From: OLB11 sp041392835
Lineage (GTDB): Bacteria; Bacteroidota; Bacteroidia; Chitinophagales; Chitinophagaceae
NCBI GenBank assembly: GCA_041392835.1
Contig: JAWKLF010000003.1
Span: 248,001-312,000 of the forward strand
DNA: 64,000 nucleotides
Direction of reading: 5' to 3'
The position numbers were made by a program, and so were the translations under genes. How positions within the stretch are numbered: the stretch's first letter is position 1; each line of letters starts with the position of its first letter. Below, in pieces: positions 15,681 through 23,272 of this stretch. Under the pieces are notes generated by a model. It was not told the origin of the DNA. It made no database searches and saw only the letters and a program-made list of their open reading frames with translations.

Positions 15681-16382
15681 ATGAAGTCTATACTAAGTTT
15701 CTTATTCTTGTTTTTCCCAATTGCGCTGATGGCTCAAACCGAATCCGAATTGATTACAAATATCATACAGACTATGGGTGGCGAAAAAAACTGGCAAGAA
15801 ATACATAGTTCTATTGTTACCTATACTATGGAGGGCGAAGATTTTGGAAAAGCTACCATCGTTAAGTATAACAGCAAAGGAAAATTCTTTAGAGCCGATT
15901 TTCAGTTTGAATCTCGAGACGAAAAAATAAAAAACACAAAATATTTTATGTTGGCCTCACCACTTTCTAATAAAAAGTTTATGCCAGATAGTAGAGACAC
16001 ATCTGTGCTTTCAGGAGCCGAAATAGAGGATCTCAAGAAAAATCCATTTTTGTTTAATCCTTTTATTAACGCTGAAAGCCAAAACACAGAAATTGTTTTT
16101 ATGGACATGGTTGAAGAAGAAGGTAAAAATTATTTTGTTTTTTTTGTCAATCTACAAAATGAAATTCAATATAAATATTATGTAGATGCTCAAACATATT
16201 TTATTCATAAATCTGTATTGTATAACTCAGAGGTTGATGAAGTGAATATTTTTACTGATTATGAAAAATTGCAAGAAGGAATCTGGGTGCCTAAAACAAT
16301 AACCACAAGAGCAGGGGTATTAAAGCTTACAAATATTAAGATAAATCAACCCTTCAATTCTAAAACATTTATTATTAAATAG
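15681..16382 (+). CDS. Periplasmic LolA-like / outer-membrane lipoprotein-sorting family protein
   Basis: Exported protein of 233 aa with a signal peptide cleaved after ALMAQ (residues 1-20). The body, with an early MGGEKNWQEIHSSIVTY block, a long beta-sheet, and late YYVDAQTYFIHKSV plus GIWVPKTITTRAGVLKLTNI, resembles LolA/LolB-fold proteins called outer-membrane lipoprotein-sorting proteins in Bacteroidota. Ligand and function are not known. ATG at 15681 is chosen over an in-frame TTG at 15654 because it places the signal peptide at the N-terminus. It follows the rhomboid gene by 76 bp and is convergent with queE. Confidence 0.72.
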   Translation: MKSILSFLFLFFPIALMAQTESELITNIIQTMGGEKNWQEIHSSIVTYTMEGEDFGKATIVKYNSKGKFFRADFQFESRDEKIKNTKYFMLASPLSNKKFMPDSRDTSVLSGAEIEDLKKNPFLFNPFINAESQNTEIVFMDMVEEEGKNYFVFFVNLQNEIQYKYYVDAQTYFIHKSVLYNSEVDEVNIFTDYEKLQEGIWVPKTITTRAGVLKLTNIKINQPFNSKTFIIK

Positions 16383-16387
16383 TCTTT

Positions 16388-16999
16388 CTATCGCATGCCA
16401 AGATACTTATGTATCTGAAGCGATAGTTGCCATTTGGGATTGGCCAAAATATATTCTTCAATTAAAGGTAGCATCTCTTTTTCTTTGCCCCATTCGGGTT
16501 GCAAATACAATAGACAAGTAGGGCTTACTTGCTCAGCATGTTTTTCGGCAAAACTAAAATCTGATTTATTAAATATAATAACTTTAAGCTCGTGAGCTTG
16601 TTTAAGAACTTCTTGTAGTGGTTGCTTAAATTTTTTTGGAGATATACAAATCCAATTCCATTTGCCACTAAGCGAGTAGGAGCCACTTGTTTCGATATGT
16701 GTTTTTATATTTTTTTCTTGTAGAAGTGCTGTAAGTGCTTCACAATCATACATAAGGGGTTCTCCTCCGGTAATAATTACAATAGGACATTTGCTTTCAA
16801 TAACTTGTGTTGTCAATTCATCAATAGATATGTGTTTATGCATTTTTGCATCCCAACTCTCTTTTACATCGCACCATACACAACCCACATCGCAGCCAGC
16901 TAGGCGAATAAAAAAAGCAGCATGCCCTTGATAAAAACCTTCTCCCTGTATAGAATAAAAGGTTTCCATGACAGGATATGTAATTTGTTGTTTTTGCAT
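16388..16999 (-). CDS. queE: 7-carboxy-7-deazaguanine synthase
   Basis: Radical SAM enzyme of queuosine biosynthesis, 203 aa, turning 6-carboxy-tetrahydropterin into 7-carboxy-7-deazaguanine. The [4Fe-4S] ligands are Cys36, Cys40 and Cys43 in CDVGCVWCD (CX3CX2C). FYSIQGEGFYQGHAAFF (15-31) is the QueE N-terminal block, and VIITGGEPLMYDC (about 73-85) the SAM-binding GGEP motif. It starts on the last base of the folD stop codon (TAATG), so the two are translationally coupled, a pairing that joins two pterin/folate-linked enzymes. Confidence 0.95.
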   Translation of the reverse strand: MQKQQITYPVMETFYSIQGEGFYQGHAAFFIRLAGCDVGCVWCDVKESWDAKMHKHISIDELTTQVIESKCPIVIITGGEPLMYDCEALTALLQEKNIKTHIETSGSYSLSGKWNWICISPKKFKQPLQEVLKQAHELKVIIFNKSDFSFAEKHAEQVSPTCLLYLQPEWGKEKEMLPLIEEYILANPKWQLSLQIHKYLGMR

Positions 17000-17877
17000 T
17001 ATTGTTCAGCTTTCATTCTTGCCAATAGCGTATTTTTCATCAAGGCGCAAATAGTCATCAATCCTACACCTCCAGGTACTGGTGTTATATAGCTACATTT
17101 TTCTGCTACTGCGTCAAAATCTACATCGCCAACCAATCGAAAACCCGATTTGGTTTCTGTGCTTTCAATTCTATTAATGCCTACATCAATAAGTATTGCA
17201 CCTTCTTTGACCATGTCTGGGGTTACAAATTTTGCTTTGCCTATAGCCGCAATTATTATATCTGCTTGTTGGCAAAGTTCTTTCATGTTTTTAGATTTAG
17301 AATGGCAAATCGTTACAGTACAATTACCTGGATTAGTATTTCTACTTAGCAATAGGCTCATTGGAGTGCCAACTATATTACTTCTCCCAATAACTACACA
17401 ATGCAAGCCCTCTGTATTGATATTATAATGTTGAAGCATTAGCATTATACCATAGGGGGTTGCAGGTACAAATGTAGCTTCGCTAAGCATCATTTTTCCG
17501 AGGTTTACAGGATGGAAACCATCAACATCTTTTTCTGGTGATATTGCATTAATGATTTTTTGTTCTGAAATGTGAGCAGGCAAAGGTAGTTGTACCAGGA
17601 TACCATCTACTAATTTGTTTGCGTTAAACTCATTAATTTTACTTAATACAGTTTCTTCAGAAACATCGGCTGCATATGATACCAAGGTAGATTCAAAACC
17701 CAGTTCAGCACATGTTTTTACTTTAGAATTTACATAGGCTTTGCTGGCAGGATTTTCGCCAATTAAAATAGCTACTAAGTGTGGTGCTCGTTTGCCAGCC
17801 CAAGTAAGCTCTTGTACCTGTTTTTTGATTTCTTCCTTAATGTGTGCGGAAACGTATTTCCCATCTAATAATTTCAT
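16999..17877 (-). CDS. folD: Bifunctional methylenetetrahydrofolate dehydrogenase / cyclohydrolase
   Basis: Cytosolic one-carbon enzyme, 292 aa, interconverting 5,10-methylene-, methenyl- and 10-formyl-tetrahydrofolate with NADP. PASKAYVNSKVKTCAELGF (about 53-71) carries the catalytic Tyr and Lys, GILVQLPLPAHI (about 108-119) is the folate-site signature, VVIGRSNIVGTPMSLLL (about 160-176) the dinucleotide-binding turn, and PVPGGVGLMTICALMKNTL the C-terminal signature. Full length. First gene of a probable folD-queE operon; folK lies upstream on the same strand, 88 bp away. Confidence 0.97.
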   Translation of the reverse strand: MKLLDGKYVSAHIKEEIKKQVQELTWAGKRAPHLVAILIGENPASKAYVNSKVKTCAELGFESTLVSYAADVSEETVLSKINEFNANKLVDGILVQLPLPAHISEQKIINAISPEKDVDGFHPVNLGKMMLSEATFVPATPYGIMLMLQHYNINTEGLHCVVIGRSNIVGTPMSLLLSRNTNPGNCTVTICHSKSKNMKELCQQADIIIAAIGKAKFVTPDMVKEGAILIDVGINRIESTETKSGFRLVGDVDFDAVAEKCSYITPVPGGVGLMTICALMKNTLLARMKAEQ

Positions 17878-17965
17878 AGCTTACAAATATAAGAAGGGCA
17901 AGTAGATTTTAACTTAAAGTATCGCAATCTTGAATTGTATTTTTTATTTTTTTGAAAAAAGACAA

Positions 17966-18457
17966 CTACATAGATAAATAATATTCTGAAACGGATAAGG
18001 GATCTTCGCAATTAGAAAGTAATTTTTCTATCGTTAGTTTAAATACGGGGTGTATAAATTGCGGAGCTATTTCTGCCAAAGGCCTTAGTACAAATCTCCT
18101 TTTTGCAAGGTATGGATGTGGTATGGTAAGCTTTTTTGTATGTATAATTCTGTCATTGTAAAACAAAATATCGATATCCATTTCACGCGGCTCCCATTTT
18201 TTTTGTCTTAATCTTCCCATTTTTTTCTCAATATGCAGACATTTTTCTAACACCTCATCAGGCTCAAGATCACTTTTTATAAAAAGCACACAATTTAAAA
18301 ATGCAGCTTGTTCTTCAAGACCCCAAGCGCTAGTTTCATAGACTTTAGACATTTTTTGCACTAGCCCTATTTCTGCTTCTATATGTTGAATAGCGCTTTG
18401 TATATATTGCCATCTATCACCTTTATTGCCACCTATAATGAGATAAATACCATTCAT
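17966..18457 (-). CDS. folK: 2-amino-4-hydroxy-6-hydroxymethyldihydropteridine pyrophosphokinase
   Basis: HPPK, 163 aa, which pyrophosphorylates hydroxymethyl-dihydropterin in folate synthesis. IIGGNKGDRWQYI (about 7-19), SKVYETSAWG (about 37-46), AAFLNCVLFI, and the signature REMDIDILFYND (about 92-103) with the Mg/ATP-binding Asp pair, then IPHPYLAKRRFVLRPLAEIAP, cover the whole family. I start at ATG 18457 (MNGIYLIIGGN); ATG at 18475 adds six residues and is also possible. The frame stays open further upstream but would run into divergent sppA, so longer starts are rejected. Confidence 0.95.
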   Translation of the reverse strand: MNGIYLIIGGNKGDRWQYIQSAIQHIEAEIGLVQKMSKVYETSAWGLEEQAAFLNCVLFIKSDLEPDEVLEKCLHIEKKMGRLRQKKWEPREMDIDILFYNDRIIHTKKLTIPHPYLAKRRFVLRPLAEIAPQFIHPVFKLTIEKLLSNCEDPLSVSEYYLSM

Positions 18458-18491
18458 ACTTATTTTATTATCCATCATTTTTATTAAACTG

Positions 18492-18499
18492 TAAATTTG
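18492..18499 (+). promoter_or_regulatory. -7 box of sppA
   Basis: TAAATTTG, a perfect TAnnTTTG match, lies in the folK-sppA divergent gap, 20 nt before the sppA ATG. Its presence inside the 5' extension of the folK frame supports a short folK. Confidence 0.5.
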
Positions 18500-18518
18500 G
18501 TAAAAATACTTTGAAACT

Positions 18519-20264
18519 ATGCGACAATTTTTTAAAATGCTATTTGCCTGTTTTTTAGCCATATTTTTATTTATTGGCTTATTCTTTATGTTTTTTATGG
18601 GCATAGCGGCTGTAAGTTCTTCTGGAAGCGATGTGGATATTGAAAAAAATAGTGTTTTGTTGTTAGATGCCACAGACCCAATTACCGAACAAGGTCAAGA
18701 AAATCCCTTGGGCGAGTTGACAGGTGACCCATCGAGTGTGCTTGGTCTCAATGATGTTTTAGCATCAATAGAAGATGCCAAAACAAATGACAAGATAAAA
18801 GGAATATATATAAAAATGGGGCAGAGTACTAATGGCTGGGCCAGTCTTCAAGAAATAAGAAATGCACTTTTGGATTTTAAAGCATCTAAAAAATTTATTT
18901 ATGCCTATGGTGAATTGGCGGACCAAAAATCATACTATCTGGCTTCGGCAGGTGATAAAGTTTTTATGAACCCTGTTGGTATGTTTGAATTTTTGGGGCT
19001 TAGTATTAAGAGCATGTTTTTTAAAAATGCCTTGGATAAATTAGAAATTAAAGCCGAAACATTTCATTGTGGCAAATACAAAGGTGCTCATGAACCCTTT
19101 AGTCGTTCAGATTTTAGTGATAGCAATCGATATCAAATGACGGCTTTACTCAACGATTTTCAATCAGAGTTGATGAAGGCTGCTATATTAAAATCTGGCA
19201 AAGATTCTCAAACTCTTTATACAGCTATGCAAACTGGTGCTATTAAGTTTCCTTCTGATGCATTAAAACTCAATTTGATAGATGCAACAATTTATGGAGA
19301 TTCTGTAGAACACATTATCAAAAATCAATTGAGCTTAGACGAAGATGAAAAAATAAGTTTTGTAACACCATCTACTTATGCTGAATCTATTTCAAAAAAG
19401 AGTAATAAAAATCAAATTGCCATATTATATGCCGAAGGTAGTATCAATGATGGAAGTGGCGATGGAAATATATATTCGAAAGATATAACCAAACAAATAC
19501 GAAAAATAGCTAAAAATGACAAAATAAAGGCTGTTGTATTGCGTGTAAATAGCCCTGGAGGCAGTGCCTTGGCAAGTGAAATTATATATCATGAATTGAT
19601 GGAACTCAAAAAGAAAAAGAAAATAGTGGTTAGTATGGGCAATTATGCTGCAAGTGGAGGATACTATATTTCGTGCGCTGCCGATAGCATTTTTGCTGAT
19701 CCCAACACGCTTACAGGTTCTATTGGTGTAGTGGGCGTTTTGTTTAACGTAGGCGATATGATGAATCATAAACTGGGTGTAACTACAGATGAAATTAAAA
19801 CTGGGCCTTATGCTGGTTTTCCAAATATGACAAGACCTATGACAGATGGCGAAAGACAATGGATACAAGCATATTTGGATACTACGTACACTTTATTTAA
19901 AAGTCGAGTAGCGCAAGCCAGAAAATTGACAATGGATGATGTAGAAAATTTAGCACAAGGACATGTTTATTCTGGTACTACTGCCAAAAAGATAAAGCTG
20001 GTAGATGAAATGGGCAATACCCAAAGAGCTATTCAATCGGCTGCAAAACTGGCCGGATTGACAGAATATAGCTTGGTAGAATATCCTCAAAAAAGAGACC
20101 AAATTCAGGAACTTATATCTATGATTTCTGGCAAGAAGAATGATGATGTGTTGATGAAAAAAGTGTTGGGAGATGATTATAAAGTGTATAGTGAGTTAAG
20201 TAAACTTCGTCAACAAAAAAGTTATATTCAAACACTAATGCCTTGGGTATTAGATATACGATAG
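18519..20264 (+). CDS. sppA: Signal peptide peptidase SppA, 67K type
   Basis: Membrane-anchored serine protease of 581 aa that degrades cleaved signal peptides. One N-terminal transmembrane helix (about 7-31) is followed by two tandem ClpP/crotonase-like domains, as in the E. coli 67-kDa form. The catalytic Lys is Lys188 in GKYKGAHEPF and the nucleophile Ser379 in NYAASGGYYIS, supported by LTGSIGVVGVLFN. Length and duplicated architecture are normal. It is divergent from folK and convergent with the membrane protein at 20271. Confidence 0.95.
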   Translation: MRQFFKMLFACFLAIFLFIGLFFMFFMGIAAVSSSGSDVDIEKNSVLLLDATDPITEQGQENPLGELTGDPSSVLGLNDVLASIEDAKTNDKIKGIYIKMGQSTNGWASLQEIRNALLDFKASKKFIYAYGELADQKSYYLASAGDKVFMNPVGMFEFLGLSIKSMFFKNALDKLEIKAETFHCGKYKGAHEPFSRSDFSDSNRYQMTALLNDFQSELMKAAILKSGKDSQTLYTAMQTGAIKFPSDALKLNLIDATIYGDSVEHIIKNQLSLDEDEKISFVTPSTYAESISKKSNKNQIAILYAEGSINDGSGDGNIYSKDITKQIRKIAKNDKIKAVVLRVNSPGGSALASEIIYHELMELKKKKKIVVSMGNYAASGGYYISCAADSIFADPNTLTGSIGVVGVLFNVGDMMNHKLGVTTDEIKTGPYAGFPNMTRPMTDGERQWIQAYLDTTYTLFKSRVAQARKLTMDDVENLAQGHVYSGTTAKKIKLVDEMGNTQRAIQSAAKLAGLTEYSLVEYPQKRDQIQELISMISGKKNDDVLMKKVLGDDYKVYSELSKLRQQKSYIQTLMPWVLDIR

Positions 20265-20270
20265 AAGTAT

Positions 20271-21053
20271 TTATTGATTACTCTGATTGGGTTCTTTGTT
20301 AATGCTTTTTTTCATCTCATCTACTATATGTAGTAATGAGCCTATGGCTCGTCCTTTTTTTAGCCACGAAATGGCAAAAGCAATAATGGAAATACATTCT
20401 AAGAGAAATACTATTTTTATTTTTTCAAGACTTCCTAAGTATTTGCCCTGCAAAAAGTCTTTATCTAAGAAATATAAAATCAAAATACCAATACTCGAAA
20501 AAATAGTAATACCGCAGATTTGATAAATACGTTTATTATCGGAGTTGTATTGTCCGGTTTTCCAATCGCGAGGAAAATAAAATAAAGAAATATAGCCAAA
20601 TATGAGTAGCATAATGCCAGCCGCTGGCAAATGCAAATAAGATAAGTATCCAAAAGTTTCCTTGTAAGGATATGCCAAGGTTATATAATAACAGTCTCCG
20701 CCTTCTGGGTCGGTGGGTATAAATGCAACTATCATAGCCATGATGCCTGAAAAGTTTGTAAGAAAATTTTCTTGTCTTCTCAATCGTTCGCAATGCTCCC
20801 CATTAAAAACAGATTTATACAACACAAGAAAAAGTCCCAATGCAAATAATACCCCTACAAACATATCGCCTATGGCAGTGTAATAATAATGACTTATAGA
20901 AGGTAAAATAGTTTCTACGCAATCGCCTGCAATAGACATAGCAATACAAAGTAGTGGAATGGCAATGCCGCAATAGCCTATTGTTTTACGTATTCTGGCA
21001 TAGGCTTGACTTCCCGAGTCAACGTCGGATAAATAATAATCTAAAATTTTCAT
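20271..21053 (-). CDS. Seven-helix membrane protein of unknown function
   Basis: Uncharacterised integral membrane protein, 260 aa, about seven hydrophobic segments. ISHYYYTAIGDMFVGVLFAL (about 53-72) and LVLYKSVFNGEHCERLRRQENFLTN resemble a loosely defined bacterial family in which a conserved YY-T-x-x-D-FVG motif precedes TM3. Next helix ends MIVAFIPTDPEGGD. The C-terminal 25 residues are charged and cytoplasmic. No catalytic motif is obvious. It is upstream of nothing clearly related and is convergent with sppA. Confidence 0.7.
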   Translation of the reverse strand: MKILDYYLSDVDSGSQAYARIRKTIGYCGIAIPLLCIAMSIAGDCVETILPSISHYYYTAIGDMFVGVLFALGLFLVLYKSVFNGEHCERLRRQENFLTNFSGIMAMIVAFIPTDPEGGDCYYITLAYPYKETFGYLSYLHLPAAGIMLLIFGYISLFYFPRDWKTGQYNSDNKRIYQICGITIFSSIGILILYFLDKDFLQGKYLGSLEKIKIVFLLECISIIAFAISWLKKGRAIGSLLHIVDEMKKSINKEPNQSNQ

Positions 21054-21111
21054 GGTATTTCATTTGGTTGTCTAAAGATACCATATATTATTAAATAAAG
21101 AAATAGTAAGC

Positions 21112-21462
21112 TTATCTATGATCTTCCCAAATAAGGGTACTTTGCATAGAATCTATAAAAGAAGGACAATTTCCATCTCCTTGACCTGTAAGGCCACCAT
21201 CAGGTGCGCAAATGGTATTGCAATCCTTATCACAGATGAAACTATATTGATCGCAACAATCGCTCGATATGTAATAATATGTATAATCTTTATACGTAAG
21301 TCGATATACTTTGGCTGGTGGATTATACACTTTATGTTTTGCTATTTTTATAATCTGTTTTTTAATGCAAGATGGTGTGTTGGCTGGAACATCTACTTTT
21401 GTGCAAGAAAATAAAAAAGTTGTAGTTACAAATAGCAAAATAATAGAAAAGTATGCTTTCAT
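21112..21462 (-). CDS. Small cysteine-rich lipoprotein, DUF6970-like
   Basis: Predicted lipoprotein of 116 aa: signal peptide with lipobox TFLFSC, Cys20 as lipidation site. The mature part has several further cysteines (SDCCDQYSFICDKDCNTIC) and ends with the block ICAPDGGLTGQGDGNCPSF followed by LIWEDHR, which resembles Bacteroidota lipoproteins grouped as DUF6970. Function unknown; the paired cysteines suggest a disulfide-stabilised periplasmic or surface domain. It lies 12 bp from cinA on the same strand and may be the last gene of the thioesterase-cinA transcript. Confidence 0.7.
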   Translation of the reverse strand: MKAYFSIILLFVTTTFLFSCTKVDVPANTPSCIKKQIIKIAKHKVYNPPAKVYRLTYKDYTYYYISSDCCDQYSFICDKDCNTICAPDGGLTGQGDGNCPSFIDSMQSTLIWEDHR

Positions 21463-21474
21463 AGTAAAACGAAT

Positions 21475-22692
21475 TTAATGAATAAAACGGATTAAAGCAA
21501 TAAATAATTGTGTAATAAGATATTCTTTATTGGTGAGTCTGTTGACTGGCAAATTTATTTTTTTAGTTACAGTATTAGTATCACTGTGAATGCAAATCCA
21601 AGCATAGGGTTGCTCGGTATCTGGTTCCAAATTGCCAGTAACCGAAACAGAAATGTGGCTGGGTACGTGTAATCTACATTGTTTTGCCATTTCGATAGCT
21701 GTAGCTTCGCTAATAGCTCCATGTGTTTGGAGAATTTCTTTAGAAATGCCTAAAACGTGTTCTTTGGCAGAAATAGCATACACAATATAGCCACCTTTAA
21801 AAAATAGGGATGCATTTTTTATATCACAAAGTCTGCCAGAAAAACTACCGCCTGTGCAACTCTCAGCTACAGACAAGGTTAGATTTTTTTCTATACAATA
21901 GCGATTAATGATGTCTTCTAAAGGTAAATCTTGTTCAAAAAAGACAATATCATTTAAAATCGTTTTGAGCTCTTGAAAAAATAGATTCGCTTTATCTTCA
22001 TACTTATTTTCTGTACTCAAACGCAGTTTTACTATGCCATAATGTGGCAAGTAAGCTAATTTAATATAGGGAGGTAATTTTTGTTCAAAGTTTTGTAAAC
22101 GCTGCGCTACAAAGCTTTCTCCTAAACCGTGTGTTTGCAATGTTTTATGTACACGTGGTGCTAATTGTATTTTTTTCTGAATAGCATCCAAGCCGCCATG
22201 TTGCATGATGTGCTTCATCTCAAATGGAACACCAGGCAGCGAAATCAACATAAAATTGGGTTCATCAAAAAGCATGCCCGGGGCTGTGCCAACCTGATTG
22301 AATAATACCTTGCATGAAGCTGGTACTAAAGCCTGTTTGATATTGACATCTAATAATGGAACATTTCTTTTTGTAAATAGTTGCATGACGTGTTCTTTAA
22401 CGTCTTTGTTTTCTATCAACGTTGTATTAAAATATTCACATAGTAGTGGTTTTGTTATATCATCAGAGGTGGGTCCCAATCCACCTGTCAATATTATAAG
22501 CTTAGCATTTTTTTTTGCATCATCTATTGCCTGAGTAATGGCCAATTTTGTATCGCCAACAGCCACCCGTGATAATACTTCTATGCCCAAAGTATTTAAC
22601 TCCTGAGCAAGCCAAGCCGAATTGGTGTCTATAGTTTGTCCGATAAGCAGTTCGTCGCCAATAGTGATAATGATACAAGAGGATGGATTCAT
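21475..22692 (-). CDS. cinA: CinA family nicotinamide-nucleotide amidohydrolase
   Basis: Two-domain protein, 405 aa. The N-terminal MoCF-like (COG1058) domain has TIGDELLIGQTIDTNSAWLA (about 10-29) and ILTGGLGPTSDD (about 67-78). The C-terminal CinA/PncC domain has SVAESCTGGSFSGRLCDI (about 273-290) with the catalytic Ser, and YIVYAISAKEHVLGI. The family deamidates NMN to nicotinate mononucleotide, and the N-domain of full-length CinA has ADP-ribose pyrophosphatase activity. The thioesterase gene ends 3 bp upstream, so they form an operon. Confidence 0.95.
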   Translation of the reverse strand: MNPSSCIIITIGDELLIGQTIDTNSAWLAQELNTLGIEVLSRVAVGDTKLAITQAIDDAKKNAKLIILTGGLGPTSDDITKPLLCEYFNTTLIENKDVKEHVMQLFTKRNVPLLDVNIKQALVPASCKVLFNQVGTAPGMLFDEPNFMLISLPGVPFEMKHIMQHGGLDAIQKKIQLAPRVHKTLQTHGLGESFVAQRLQNFEQKLPPYIKLAYLPHYGIVKLRLSTENKYEDKANLFFQELKTILNDIVFFEQDLPLEDIINRYCIEKNLTLSVAESCTGGSFSGRLCDIKNASLFFKGGYIVYAISAKEHVLGISKEILQTHGAISEATAIEMAKQCRLHVPSHISVSVTGNLEPDTEQPYAWICIHSDTNTVTKKINLPVNRLTNKEYLITQLFIALIRFIH

Positions 22693-22695
22693 TAA

Positions 22696-23112
22696 TTATA
22701 TTTTTTTAAAAAAGGGTTCAATTCGTTTTCTAAGTGTATCAGGCATGGCCACACGTTGTTGTTTTTTGGGGTCAAAAAAAGTCAAAGTAACTTGACCAAC
22801 ATGGAGTAATTCATTTTGTTCATTAAACAATTTGTGATTAAAAGTAATAAAAGGTATGTCGAGATGTTCTTTGAGTGTTGTTTCTATACGAATATATTCG
22901 TCATACAAAACAGGTTTAATGTATTTGCATTGCATTTTTACTACAGGCATCACCACACCATCTTTTTCCATTTGAGCATATGTATAGTCTAATTCTCGAA
23001 TCATTTCGGCTCTTGCCACTTCAAAATAGAGGGCATAATTGCCATAATATAAAAAGCCCATTTGATCTACTTCGCCATATCGAACCCGAATATGAGTATT
23101 TGAAACTATCAT
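22696..23112 (-). CDS. Acyl-CoA thioesterase, YbgC/4-hydroxybenzoyl-CoA thioesterase family
   Basis: Single hotdog-fold thioesterase, 138 aa. RVRYGEVDQMGFLYYGNYALYF near the N-terminus is the signature, with the catalytic Asp in GEVDQMG and the following MGFLYYGNY helix. The VVKMQCKYIKPVLYDEYI and VTLTFFDPKKQQ strands complete the fold. The family hydrolyses acyl-CoAs of varied chain; substrate here unknown. I prefer ATG at 23112; an in-frame ATG at 23133 would add seven residues. It precedes cinA in the same operon. Confidence 0.9.
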   Translation of the reverse strand: MIVSNTHIRVRYGEVDQMGFLYYGNYALYFEVARAEMIRELDYTYAQMEKDGVVMPVVKMQCKYIKPVLYDEYIRIETTLKEHLDIPFITFNHKLFNEQNELLHVGQVTLTFFDPKKQQRVAMPDTLRKRIEPFFKKI

Positions 23113-23247
23113 GGCACGAATGTAGCTAAACACAAGGCAAAATACTTAGAAAATGAAATGAATTTTAATTATTTTTTCAAAAAAAAGAAATTAAAAATAG
23201 TATCAAAATGTTAGTAACTAAATGCCTACAAAAAGGCACTTTTTCAG

Positions 23248-23255
23248 TATATTTG
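23248..23255 (+). promoter_or_regulatory. -7 box of gyrA
   Basis: TATATTTG matches TAnnTTTG perfectly and ends 17 nt before the chosen gyrA ATG (23273). Because the promoter lies inside a 5' extension of the reading frame (open from 23222), it argues strongly for the shorter gyrA. Confidence 0.65.
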
Positions 23256-23272
23256 TAGGCCTAAAAATATAT

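Noticed and set aside
18458..18673. Long N-terminal extension of folK
   Set aside because: It would overlap the divergent sppA gene and its promoter and adds 72 residues without similarity to HPPK.
19425..19868. 147-codon minus-strand frame opposite sppA
   Set aside because: It lies within the conserved protease domain of sppA, and its translation has no recognisable features.
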